Origin: Diplosphaera chodatii
Taxonomy: Eukaryota; Chlorophyta; Trebouxiophyceae; Prasiolales; Stichococcaceae
Assembly (NCBI GenBank): GCA_032358165.1
Contig: JAALGY010000023.1
Location: forward strand, 1,674,001-1,738,000
Direction of reading: 5' to 3'
Length of the DNA: 64,000 nt
How positions within the stretch are numbered: position 1 is the first letter of the stretch; each line of letters begins with the position of its first letter. Shown piece after piece: positions 48,601-60,800 of the stretch. The notes beneath the pieces are model-generated. The model made no database searches. It saw only the letters and a program-made list of their open reading frames with translations, and had not been told where the DNA came from. The position numbers were made by a program, and so were the translations under genes.

Positions 48601-51538
48601 GAAAGCACCTTGAAGACGCGAACTGCTTCCATGACCTCAGTTGGCCGCTTGGCATTCTCCACTCCGGAAAACAGCAGCTGCCGGACCTGCTTTCAAAACA
48701 CGCTTGAAGGTTTCACCCTGATGAGTCAGTACCCTTGACACAGGTCTCGAGTGATCTCAATGAAAGGCAGGTGCCCCTACATCTACCGACCTAGGGATTG
48801 TGTCCAATGGCTGCATGAACACAGACCTGTGCACCGCTGCCGACGTTCATGTGACGGGCGCCCGGGACACGCGCCGCTGCCCAGTTGCGGAATCGGTCCT
48901 GTGAATCTGCTTGGTCTGCCAGCGCCCGCTCCTGTGCAGCTGCCAGGTGCGGCCTGCACCACAGCGGGTGCTTGTCGGCAGTCAAGCGCTGTTGACTTTG
49001 ATGGTTGGCACGAGTACGACTAGACAGGTGCTGCTGCCATCCGCCTCCTTACGGCTGTTGCAAGATCTTGACTGCCATCTGCTTTCCGCTATATGCTGCT
49101 GTGTTGCTCACCTGTCGACCAGCATGCCCTCGCGCTCCATGTTGGTGAGCAGCTCGCCGAACGGCTGCCAGTACCTCTGGTACATGTCCCACATGCTGTA
49201 GTGCTCCCCGGACGCTGACGGCGGTGTGGCTGGAATGGACTGCTCCATGCACGGCATCTGCACCAGCTTATCCTGTGACAATCATCAGGGGTTTCAGCAA
49301 TGCTGTACAGGGAGCATTGTGGTGTGCCATGTCGTATCACCAGCTCTGACTCATGCCGCCAGTGCCCAGGACCGAGCTGCATCCGGCGGGCTACCTGTAG
49401 CGAGTGGTACAACTCCCAGGTGGCTTTTGCGTCCAGGGCTGAATAGAAGATCCAGCGCGCACGCGTGGCCTCGTCTGTCTGCAGTTGTTCAATTGCTGGC
49501 AGCTCCTTGACCTTTCAGAAGCAGGACCAGAAAAGTGATATGGAGGCTTTACTAGCATAGCTACCAATGCTGGACAATGTACAAGTAGTATAAGCATGAA
49601 AGCTCGAAGGTATTGGTCACTCGTCGATAGTACCTTGCTAGGCGTTCCATCAATCTTGACCTTGGGCCGCTCAAACAGCTTCTTCATGGAAATTTTAGGG
49701 CCGCTGTCCTCCTCTGAACGCTGGCCAAACAGCTCCTTGTCGCTGCTCAGCGCCTACAAGTGAGACACATGCCCCTGTTCGATACGCCTGGAGGTGGGCG
49801 CGCGCCAAGCTGCCAAGCTCGAAAATCATTACCCAGCTCAAGACAGACGCACCTCCAATGAGTAGCCTTTGCCCATGGTCCGGGAGGAGTTCCACAGCCG
49901 TGCCATGTGCATGGTGTCCGCATGAAAGCCCCGACAATCAATGCCCTGCAAGTGCCACCAGCTTGGATCTGGGGTTGCATATCCAGCAGCAAGGGCACTG
50001 GACATGCAGTGTACGCAGCTGTCACAGCTGTAAATAGAATATGCCTGCTCAGGGCCCTCCACACACCATACGCATCATAACATGCCGATCGAAGCTGTAA
50101 TTGTGCCAGACTTTCTTGATGTCTGGGTCCTCGAAAAACGGCTTGAAGGCCTCAAAAATCGCCTTCTCCTCCTCCTACAACAGCCCCGCGCTTGTTCAAT
50201 GGTCACAGGGGTTGGAATGAGATACGAAGTCCAGTTCTGTAATGCTGCACAAATCCGGCTTTTCTGATAAATGCACACCACAGCTGAAGCACCCCTGCAT
50301 CCAAGTTACCTCGTCATTGAGCAGCGTGTCAACCCATAGCATAGTCTTGGGCTCGCCAAGATTGTTACCATCGCAAAAATCGACATCGCTGCCACAGAAC
50401 AGCGAAAAGCAGATGACCTTGCCGCGTGCACACGGTGACTCCTTCGAAACATCGATGTATGCAACCTGCATGAAATGAAAGCGCCAAGGTGTTGACAATT
50501 TGCAGTTGTTCTGCTGTGGGCAAATCACACATCGGGTTGATCACAACAGCCAATCGTTTGACCCTTCACCTCTGTATCGGCGCCATAAACCTGATGCCTG
50601 TACAGCGTGGTCAGCAGGCCGGCCACGCGCTGCGCCTCATGCCGGTTGTTCACCACATGCACGCACGCTGGCACCTCTGTCATGTTCTGCCGCGCTGCTG
50701 ACTCGCTGTCGTCTGCATCTGCCGCCTCTGCTGCCTCCTCTGCCAGCGCTGCCACAGCTGCTGGGGCTGCCTCGGCTGCTGCAGCTGGTGACACAGGATC
50801 TGGTCGCTCAGGAGACAGGTGACCCGTCACTGGAGCTCTGCCTGCAGATGCAGACCATGTTTGATTGGCGCTGGCGTGCACTGGCAGAGCCGTCAACATG
50901 GCACCACAGATCATGCACTTCATAACGTCCACGTCTGTACCATTTAGTAAGCCTCCACTGCTGCTTGCGTCTGCACCGCTGCTGCGCCGCTCCTGCAGCG
51001 CTTCAAGGTCCTGCAATTCCTGGTATCGCACCCCCGTCCCATGTGGCTGCTGTGGGGCATGCTCGGCCTGCTGCGCATGCTGCGCCTGCTGTGCCGCAAA
51101 AGCAGGCTGATACTGCTGCTGTTGGTGCTGCTGCTGCTGGTGGTGGTTTGGTGCATAGAGCACCTGCTGAGCTACAGAGGCAGGCTGCCACTGTTGCTGT
51201 TGGGCCGGCTGCTGCAGCTGCGGTCTGACGGCCCCACCACCTGAGCCCCACTTCTGTATTCGCTGACGCTCATTTGCGTCGCGCTGCTGCCTGATTGACT
51301 GCATGGCTGCATCATACTTGGGCATGGGATCCCGCTGAGGGCTGGCCAACCGGCCGCTGCTGCCTGCTGCTCTGTAGTTTGCCTGCTGTCCTGGCGGACT
51401 GGGCCGGCCATAGTGCTGCGTACTGCCTGGCCGCTGGCGTGGCGGATGCCTTGGAGGCACGGACGCTCCAGAGGGCTGAGGTCTGGATGCTGAGCTGGAG
51501 GCTGCCATTGATGCATGCATGTCTGCAGCGCCATACAT
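45609..51538 (-). CDS. POLI: Plant organellar DNA polymerase (family A, POP/Pol I-like)
   Basis: Replicative and repair DNA polymerase of plastids and/or mitochondria with 3'-5' exonuclease. The first visible exon (ATG 51538) encodes about 330 Gln/Ala/Pro-rich residues with a CMICG pair. The exonuclease domain follows: HQVYGADTE (Exo I), AYIDVSKESPCARGKVICFS, VWHNYSFDRHVMM (Exo II), YSALDAKATWELY (Exo III). The polymerase domain has NINTETGRLSARRPNLQNQP, motif A (LIVADYGQLELRLLAHMAGC), motif B (RRKAK, NFSIAYGKTAHGLS) and motif C (VHDEVILEGP) before TAG at 45609-45611. The DYGQLELR variant is that of plant organellar polymerases. All catalytic acidic residues are present. An acceptor AG lies directly before ATG 51538, so a targeting exon may lie upstream. 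Confidence 0.92.
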
Positions 51539-52169
51539 GTCTGCAGCAGCTGCAGGAGGAAACCTGCAGTCGTGCAGCCGAAAGCTTGAGTAGAACTAGC
51601 GCATCGGACATGATGCACGTGGAGCATGTCGCCTGTGTAGGAGAACCACATGTCACATGGTCCTGCCACATGCGCACCTCGTGCCGCGCTGCAACCGCTG
51701 CAGCAAGGTCCGACCGGTGCTGCTGCGCATGCCGCAGTCGCTGTGCCTACAGTCTATGCACCCTTTCAGGCGGCTGGCGGCAGCTGAACAGCCTGCAGGT
51801 CCAACGTCAGCCTGGGCGGGCAAATGATGATGTCGCAACAAAGAGCTGTACGCGGTGTACATCACGCTGGTCGACGATGTGCAGCAGTCTACGCGGCAGC
51901 AAACGCCGCATGATGCAAGCTGAAGTCTATGCAGGTCAGCGCCGTGGCGGAAGGAGTAAGGATGTTCTTGTGTTGGCCGAGGAGTGCAACATCGCAACCC
52001 TGGTGCAACACGCCTTCCGTGCCTTGGTCCATGCTTGTACTGCAACGCAAACATGTTCCGTGCATGCTCTGTTACTGGGCGCATTGCCTTCCAGCAATGC
52101 TGGCGTTAACGTCTGAGTCAGAACCCATCATCATGATGACTTGCACTCGTGACTGAAGCAAACAGCGCA
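51539..52169. promoter_or_regulatory. Divergent region between organellar polymerase and QSOX
   Basis: 630 bp between divergent starts. It may contain an additional 5' exon of the polymerase (transit peptide), but none could be fixed from the sequence. Confidence 0.35.
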
Positions 52170-54693
52170 ATGACTGGCGTGAAGCCCAGCAAAGCAGCCA
52201 CTGCATTGCTTGCTGCTGGTGTGTTATTCTTGGTGTCGGCGGTGGCAGCACCTGTCGACCTGACGAACAAAAATTTCGATGACAATGTGCGCCAGCGGTC
52301 TGAAGACTCGTGGATGGTGTTCGAGTTGTTTGCATCATGGTGAGCAACACCATGCACACCTGTGCTGCGTGATCCACACACAAATCAGTGCTGCGGGTGA
52401 CACCACTCATGTTTCACCTTGCTGTCTGCTGTTCATCAGGTGCCCAGCGTGCAAGCACTTTGCTCCCATATATGAGGCAGCTGCCCAGGAGATCCAAGCC
52501 AGCGTGCATAGCGACCGACTCCTTGTGTCGAGGGCAGACTGCGCCACCGAGACGGTGCTGTGCAATCGCTTCAATGTCAAGGGGTACCCAACTTTGCTGC
52601 TTGGACGCCCCAAACAGTTCCTGAAGGTTCGACACGCATGCGCGGCACACAAATGCTTAGGGCAAGATGAGCATCTGCCGAATGTTCAGCTCTTTGTAAG
52701 CTGTGTAGCAAAGGTGCATCGCCTTGCTGACCTGCAGGGTGGCAGCCCGGACCCGGCGAGCTACAATGGCGACCGCCGCAACCCGAAGGCAGTGGTGGAG
52801 TGGATCGCTGGTGCCACCAACATGTGAGCCTTCGCTGCAGCCCGCAGTCCGTGCGCAACAGACCACAGCACTGCAAATGGCTGGACGAACGAGATGTAAA
52901 CTGCCGGTGAATGAGTTTACAGGACCATCCAGCCACTGGAGAGGAGAGCGGACCAGCCTGATGCCTCGGACTCAAGTGCACACTTCAACAGCAGCGGCGC
53001 TCGTAGTATCGCACAGCAGCATGCAGCCGGACAGGTGCACTTTGTTTGCACACCCATCTGCCACCGTGCTTCTGTGCCTGGCCTGTACACACATTGCGCA
53101 GTCACTCATGTGCACCCCTAGCAGCTGGGCACCTCTGCTGTCCTGCAAATAACATGATTTGACAATGCATACGAAGCAGGCCCAGAAGCTGGACCTGACC
53201 GACGTGGTGTCAGCCACCATTGCGTCCTTCCGCAGCACGGTGGACAACCCGGCACTCATGAAAGGCGTCGAGAGCCGCCAGGCGCTTAAGGACTACCTGG
53301 ATCTGCTTGCCTCTGCACATCCAGTCAAACAGTAAGGCTTCCAGTCAAGCAAGATGTGCTTTTTGGTCATGTTCGCTGCAGCAGGGGGGCAGCTTGAATA
53401 CTAGGCGGGATGCTCCTGCAGTGTATGGTTTGGTCCAAGCATCTGTGCTGAGCCTGACATTGGGTTTGCGCAATGTGTAGGTGCCGTGTGGGAGCTGAGG
53501 CGGCAGAGGAGGAGCTGGCAAGGGCGTGGCCAGACCCTAGTCAGCCGCCCAAGGCAGGAGCCTTTGCCGGGGTACACGTGTGTGGCACGCAGTATACAGA
53601 GCAGGTGTGTCAGCATTTTCTTCTGTATGCTTGCCATCGTGGGTCAAGACATCTGCACACCTGCACATGTCAGGAGGGCATGTTGCTGCTGGCACCAAGT
53701 GAGCCCTGGTCTGCTGCAGCCATGGGGCAGCTGCCGGGGCAGTTCGCCTGCAACAAGGGGTTACACGTGCGGCTTGTGGCTCCTGTTTCACACGCTGGCA
53801 GCACACGTGACAGGCGACACAGGCGGTGCTCTTTGGATGGCAGCAGTCAAGTAAGACCTATGTCCAGGCGTATGGCGTCATGCCAGCATGCAGCTGTTGC
53901 GTCAGCATGCAGATGTTGCATGCCGCCAAGGTTGCGTGTTGTCATGCAGCAGCATCTGAACCTGGTGCAGGGGCTTCATGGAGAGCTTCTTTCCGTGTGA
54001 CACTTGCTCGAAGCACTTTGCCAGCATGGCAGCAGAGGATGACGCCCGCGTTGTGCAGAGCCCAGACGATGCGCTGCTGTGGTCCTGGCGTGCGCACAAC
54101 AGGGTGAGTGCACAGTCAGGTGCATGCACGCCTGCTCAGTGCACAGCAAAGCAGCACGTTGTGCCCTCCTGAGTGTCCTTTGCAGTACCTTGTCCGTCCT
54201 GAAATCACATGTGATTTCTTGCCTGCCTGCATCATGGTTCTGGCATCGTGCACCTGTACAGGTCAATCATCGGGTGCAGAAGGATGAAGCAGACACTGGT
54301 GATGGTGATCCAGCCTTTCCAAAGGTGCAGTGGCCAATGCCAGAGATGTGCCCAGCTTGCCACAAGCGCAGCGGCAGCGGTGATGGCAGCGCAGGGGGCC
54401 GGGAGTGGGAGCAGGCGGCAACCCTGGCATTTTTGAAACAATATTACGGCGACACCAGCACACTGCCGCGCGCTGGCCGGTGGCACATGCAGTGGCACCG
54501 CAAGGCCACCTTCGGCAGGTCGACCCGCTTCAGCGGCCGGATCTTTCATGGCCGGCGCAGCAGGGTTCTCAGCGCAGTCTTCTGGCTGCTTGTAGTGGGT
54601 GGTGTGCTGGCGTTCATTGTGAACGCGTGTCAGAGGCCCGGCAGATCGTCCCCCAGGGGTCGCAGCACCAACGGCAAGTTCAGACACTATTGA
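52170..54693 (+). CDS. QSOX: Quiescin sulfhydryl oxidase (QSOX)
   Basis: Secretory-pathway enzyme that makes disulfides using a thioredoxin domain fused to an Erv/ALR FAD domain. Exon 1 (52170-52339) starts MTGVKPSKAATALLAAGVLF, a signal peptide. The thioredoxin domain has the redox site WCPACKHFAPIYEAA with the downstream cis-Pro loop NVKGYPTLLL. After a helical linker (SATIASFRSTVDNPALMKG), the Erv domain shows WGSCRGSSPATRGYTCGLWL then LFHTLAAH, the proximal CxxC FFPCDTCSKHFASMA, the FAD-contacting WSWRAHNRVNHRV, FPKVQWPMPEMCPACHK and LAFLKQYYG. The C-terminus has a membrane anchor (VLSAVFWLLVVGGVLAFIVN) and a basic tail. One thioredoxin domain is the plant/algal layout. TGTAA follows 34 nt after the stop. 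Confidence 0.92.
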
Positions 54694-55028
54694 GCCGCAG
54701 ACCTTGCACCTGAGCGTGCGAATGAATGTAACGAAGGAGAGTACACTGAACATGTCCTGCAACGTGGAAATGCACCCAGATCGATCTCAGCAGCTTCCTG
54801 CATCCATCTTACCGTGTTGCATCGGACACAGCAAGCATAGCCTGGCCACATAGGTCAGCAGGACAGCTCTGACGGTCAAGATCAGCATCGAGATGGGCAA
54901 GGCAGGCAGCGAGGCCGTGCAGACCACTCGGCCACGGTGCTGTCCACCTGCTGATGCACCTGACGACCCTCTCCCTACAGCCCGTGGAATATCCCGCACC
55001 TCAAACAGGCTGCATTGCTTGCTTGCAG
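54694..55028. other. Region upstream of the first recognised kinesin exon
   Basis: About 335 bp. It should contain the QSOX 3' end (TGTAA 54727-54731) and the kinesin promoter and first coding exon. An ATG near 54893 (MGKAGSEAVQ) is a candidate kinesin start but its link to the exon at 55029 was not resolved. Confidence 0.35.
54727..54731 (+). terminator. TGTAA poly(A) signal of QSOX
   Basis: TGTAA 34 nt downstream of the QSOX stop codon. Confidence 0.45.
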
Positions 55029-57509
55029 GATCATCGCTCGCTTTAGGCCGCTCAATCCAGAAGAGGGCAGCCATGAGTGCGTATCGATCGCAGCACATGA
55101 AGTCAGGATCGCTGCAGGCGACGACATGTGTCACATGTTCTCCTACGATCATGTCCACGTAGGGGGACATGTTGCTTGCTGTGGATTCTGCTGATTTGAC
55201 ACCGTGATGACGGAATGTGCTATAGCGTCATTCTCAGCATCGCGCTCTGTTGCCAAGGCGCTGACCGATGCTTCATGTGACTGCTCGCATGCAAATGCAT
55301 GCAGGGGCCTGCTGCATCTCAAGAGAATGTGTTTGAGGTGTAGTCGACTATAGCGTGATGTGCATCAAGTCACTCTCGTGTGGTGAGCTGCCTGATCACA
55401 CTGTGATGCTGGTGACTCACGATGGGCTTGCGCATGCAGAGCATCAGCAATGTTGTGCAGTCGTGTGTTGCTGGGCACGACAGCACAATCATGACATACG
55501 GACAGACTGGCAGCGGCAAGACGCACACCGTGCTGGGCGACTTGTCTCCTGGTGCTCCTGGCGAGGGGCTTGTCGGCCGCACCGTGCAGATGCTGTTCCA
55601 GGTGACAAATGGTGGATGTCCACTTGCATGTGACGCTTGAACACCTTGCATGTGCCATGTGGATCAGCGTCTGCAAAGCGTCTGCACTCAACAAGCGACT
55701 GCGATGATCGTTTGCCTTTGCGCAGGAGCTGAGCGCCACAGGGGACGACTGCAGTCTGTTCATCTCTGTTGCTGAGATCTATTGCGAACGAATCAGGTCT
55801 GCAGCTCAGAGTTGATCTCAGAGTTGGCCCAACAGCAGTATTGTCACGCACGCAGCATTGCAGAGTTATGCTGATGCGACGAACGTTGTTGTGCTTATGT
55901 AGAGACCTGATGAACCCATACCAGGACAACTTGCAAATTGGTGTTGACCGCCGAACGGGCGCGCAGCTGGCCCTGCCGGACGCCACAGCAGTACAGGTCA
56001 GCATCTCTTGCCTTATGCGGCGTGTTGCAGCCACGGTCAAGTACTCCAGATTTGTGATGATGCTCAGGCATCGACTGTGCACCATGCAGCTACATGCAGC
56101 TGCTGATCTGCCTGATGTCCTGAGGCCTGCTATTGAAGGCCGCGTCACGGCGAAAACGCTCATGAACTCAGGTACCTGCATGACTTGTTGCGTCTGCAAC
56201 GTGGCAATGCTTGCTCAGGCTGTGATGCACACAACGAAGGGTACTGCCCTAATCAGCGGACCACCTGCATGCAGCCTCCAGTCGCTCGCACTGCATCATC
56301 ATATTGCATGTGGAGCGCAACCCGGGCACTACTTGCACCAGCTACAGCCGGCTGATGCTGTGCGATCTGGCAGGCAGCGAGCGCCAGAAGATGGTGCGAC
56401 GCTCTGCTTGGGTTGGTTGCCACATGCCATATGGAGCATGCAGCCTGTACTGATGATTGTGGTGGTCATCTGTTGCAGCCGCGTGATACAGCTGATGCAT
56501 GCAGACTATGTGCTGAACTCAGCGGCGGCATGTGTCTGTGCTACAGACGGCTGCAGAAGGCCTTGCACTGGAGGAGGGCAAGCAGATCAACCGTTCCCTT
56601 TCGGCACTGTCCAATGTCGTCCAGACGCTCACGGGTAAGTGGATGTGCAACCTGATCGACTTGCCATCACACACTATTGCACAGGGGACATGCCAACTAT
56701 ATGACCATGACACCAGTGCATTGCTGTATGCAGCTGGCAAGATGGTGTACGTGCCATACCGGGACTCGAAGCTGACCAGGCAAGAGCTTTCATAGCTATC
56801 ACATCGATACCTACTGCTGCTGAGGCGGCCTTATCGGGCATGGCATGCAGACGCAGTGCCTACATACATTTACCCAGCTGCTGTGTAGCCACTCATTGCT
56901 GAGCAGCTGACGAGTGTGCTGCATGCGTCTCTTGTAGGCTGCTGCAGACTGCGCTGGGCGGTGCAGGAGAGACAGCAATCATCATCTGTTGCTCACCGAG
57001 CATCAAGAGTGCACAGGAGACGCTTTCCACGCTGCGCTTTGGTGCACGTGCCCAGGGCATCGTCAACACCGTGCAGGTCACAACATAGTCCAGAATGTCA
57101 TCTGCAATATCGCAGTGATCGTCTTGGTGTTTATGCAAATGCAAGCTCGCTGGAGTTTTGGATTGTTGTGTGATTTGCAGGCAATCAACCATCAGGATCG
57201 TGCCACTCAACTTGTGCATGGTGACGATGGCAAGATTGCCGAACTGCAGGTAGCTCGTGAGAGTCTTTCATGCGTTTGCGCACTTTGCAAGCACTGCTGG
57301 TCGAAGAGAAGTCTATGCTGATTGCTGACGCTTGCGTGCACCTGCATGCACAGGCTGACAACAAGGCACTGGTGCACCTTGTTCATGTGCAGCAGCAGCG
57401 GCTAGCAACACATGTCGACATCAGAGTCATGCGCATGCTTCTGTTGTTGAACACTGGTATTTGGGTTGCGTTGCTGATCCTCGAGAGGTACTTGCAGCCC
57501 ATGCTGTGA
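55029..57509 (+). CDS. Kinesin motor protein, short tail with predicted membrane segment; frame breaks present
   Basis: Kinesin motor domain. Phase-consistent exons 55029-55152 (IIARFRPLNPEEGSHE), 55305-55337, 55440-55601 (P-loop GQTGSGKTHT), 55726-55796 and 55903-55996 are followed by a region that I cannot join in phase (56160-56290: DLLRLQRGNA, then SSRSHC). Exons ending 56393 (LCDLAGSERQKM), 56547-56634, 56734-56779 (VPYRDSKLT), 56938-57076 (STLRFGARAQ) and 57181-57249 are again consistent. The last segment (LLVEEKSMLIAD onward) also needs a shift. Switch I (SSRSH) and switch II (DLAGSE) are intact. After a short neck the frame ends with RMLLLLNTGIWVALLILERY, a hydrophobic stretch resembling a membrane anchor, stop 57507-57509. 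The intron after 56779 uses a GC donor. Intact gene with unresolved exons, sequencing indels, or a decaying copy remain possible. Confidence 0.7.
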
Positions 57510-57812
57510 AGCCACTGGCTGGCTGACATTCTGGAGACCGGTGTGAAACACTGCTGATGACCGTGATGACGACAGCAATAAAGAGCTGAGCAGTTAAAGC
57601 AAACTGGGGCAGCCAGTAGCAGGCTCAACCCTCATGGCACCGCTTGGTCAGTTCTGCATGTGCAAGGCACTGCCTGCTGCAACCAAGGATGTGCAGCAAG
57701 GCAGTCACAACAAAGCACGCACACACACCAAGGCTGCATGTGTCATCTGAATGCACACTCATGGCAGTGTGGTGGCAGCAACCAAGCAGCAGTGATGGCA
57801 GCTACAGGGCCA
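57510..57812. other. Convergent spacer
   Basis: About 300 bp between the kinesin and SF3A1 stops; nothing recognised. Confidence 0.4.
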
Positions 57813-60800
57813 TCACTTCCTGCCACCGCGCTGGCGGATGCTGAGCTGCAGCTGGATCTCCTCTGCCACATTGTAGAAGCCAAGAGTGAACTGATCCTTC
57901 AGGAAGCCGACGCCCTCGCGGCTGAGCTGCAGCCTGTTTGCGGGCTGCTTCAGCACCTGACGCCAGACAACAACCGCGCACGTCATTGCAAGCCGCTCTC
58001 GAGGGCTTTCCCGACACTCGTACAGCAACGATAGCAGCAGCAGCAGCAGCAGCCTTGGTGCGGGGTGACGGGGTTGATTAAACTGCTGATCGCCTGCCCA
58101 CAAGCGGGCGCACCTCTGCCAGGCGGGCCTTGAAGGTGCCGATGCTGTCGGTGAGGCCCGCCACCTCCACCGCCAGCACCTGCCCCTGCAACACCTCGCT
58201 GCCCTCCACCTCCGGCACCTGCGGCGCCAAGCGAAATCGAATTGGATACCTGCTGTCTCGAGAGCTCTGTGCACAGCACCACAGCGTACACTGCCGACCT
58301 TGACTGCAGCAGCACGATGGACAAGTGCAACGAGGAGCATGCGCTGAGTGGCACCTGGACCATGATCTTGGAGGTGCCAGAGTGCGCTGCCATGAATTCG
58401 TCCTCCGGCTGCAGCACGAAGTCCGACATCCGCTGCCGCTTCGCCGCCGGCTCCTCAGGCAGCGGCGGCGGCGCCTGCCCAGGCAGCGTCGGCGCACCAG
58501 GGGCTGCAGACGTGCAGGTAGGCAATCATTGCAGCTAAAAGGCACGATATATCACCTGGCTTGTCTTGGGCGGACTTGCAGCTGCAGCCGCATGCGTCCT
58601 CAGAGTAATATACCATGTGGCATTGCCCGTGCAGCACCACAGGTAGGCAGCAGGCTGATGGACTTCCACAGCTCTTGGCCGACCACTCACCGCCGGAGCC
58701 GGGAGGCATCAAGGGGCGGGGCATGCCCGGCAGCCCCATGCCGGGCGGCGGCCGCGGCGGCATGCCATAGCCGCCCGGCGGGAAGCCCGGGGGCGCGAAG
58801 CCGGGGGGCGGCCGTGGCAGCCCCATGCCGGGGGGCGCCATGCCCGGGGGCGGCCGCGGCGGCATGGGCCGGGCCGCGGGCGGCGCCAGCACCGGCGGCG
58901 GCGCGCTGCTCGCCAGCTGCATCACAAGTTTGCGGTAGTTCAGTACCAAGTCCATACCCTGCCTGTGAAGCTTGACCAAGTTCCAGCCAAAGCACATGAC
59001 CGCATTGGGCAGGTGATCAGGTGACAGTGGTCGGTCGGATGGGCGCCGCAACCAGACCTTTGGCGGGGCTGGCAGCTGTGCGGGCGCCGGCACGGCAGCT
59101 GGCGGCGGCGGCAGTGAGGCCATGGCCGGCGCGGCCGGGGAGGCGCCCGCCTGCGCCGCCGAGGCGGGCCCCGGGCGGACTGCCGGCGGCGGCGGCAGCG
59201 ACGCCAGCTGCGGCGCCTTGGCTGCCTGGTCTGCCTGCTGGTCCCTGATCGACTGGATCTGGTTCTTCAGGCCCTCGCCCCTCTGCAGACGTGCATCGAG
59301 AGTGTTGTTCATGCTGGTGGCCTGCCACGATGTTGCGCACACACACAGGAGCGACGGGAAGTTGCTGTCTCAGGGGCAGGTCGTGCGTCTTACCGCAGAG
59401 CCGTCCCAGACGACTGTGCGGTCGGAGCCGGAGATCTGCGCTTCCCGCAGCGACTCTGCCACCATGGACGAGACCTCCTCCTGTGTCGACCCTGCAACCG
59501 CATCGCAGGGCATGAGCATGGGTGGTAGATTGTCACGCACTGCAACAGTGGTCATCACATGGTGCAGTACCTGCTCGTGAAGGCATGAGATAAGAGCCCA
59601 TAGGTCCTGTAGCTAGTGCTTCCAGCAGGGCGCATGAGCCGTGTGGTGCCCACCGAACACGTCGGGCCGGCTGCGCGCGAGGCCGACCAGGTTGCGGGAG
59701 ATCTCGTCGTCGCTGGCTTTGGTGGTGTCGCGGATCTTGGACAGCATCGCGTCGCGCTGCTGCTTCCACCGCGGGTCGATGAGCGAGATGCGCATGTGCT
59801 CCGCCATCTGGTCCACCGGGATCATCTCGCCCGTGATGGGCGACAGCACCATCTTGCCCGCTGACGCCGCCGCGGCGCGCGCCCGCGGGTCCGGCCGCTG
59901 GTAGTCCTTCACCACCTGTGGGATACATGCACGAGCAGCACATCAGGACGCTGCGTGCCTCCTAGACTCAATAATAGCTGATGGAGCTTGCTGCTCAAAG
60001 ATGACATCTCATATGCAGCACCCTGCTGGTAATGCTACTTGCGATGTCGGCAACCGGGCAGCGATGCCGCGGCGGCCGCACCATGATGTCCTCCTCGTCG
60101 TCCTGGGGCACGGGCGGCGCCGCGTCGAGAGCGCCCCCGCCCGCCTGCGCGTTGGCGTCCTGCACCAGCTGCCGCTCCTCGTCGTCCATCTCCATCTGCG
60201 CAGCGGCACTGGGGTGTAGGGCAGGGCGCACAGCCGTAACAGCTTTGCTACATATTGCTCTGCCACCACGGCTGATTCAGGGCGCGTGCACTGCTGGTCT
60301 GACTGGCTGGCGTGCTGCGCATGTCGTGCAGCTGCAGAGTTTCATCCCCCCGCACCTCCACCTCGGCGTCCTCCTTGCCCTCGCCCCCAGCCTCGTCCTC
60401 TGCCTCGTCGCCAAAGGGCGCCGCCTTGTTGAGCGCCTGCAGCGCAGCAGCACCGCGACAGCGTGAGGACCGGCGGTCAGCTGCCTGCTGCCAGCCTGTT
60501 GCTTGAGGCTAGCAGGCGCACAGCTTGGCTTCCGGGGACTGCTTGCAGCACACCTGCACGTCGCGCAGCGTCATGGGCGGCGGCAGCTCGGCCTCCTCGT
60601 CCTCGTAGAAGTCGATGGTCTCCACCACCACGAAGTCGTGCCTGGTCGATTGTGGCACCAAAATATCAGCCAATGTGTAGACTGTGACCAGGGCCATGTG
60701 ATGCCGGAGCAGGGACTATACACACTTGTGCTAGAGCATGCTAAGCAGAATGGTTGATGCGAGCGGAGTAATGCGCACCAGTCAATGGACTGCATGGCTA

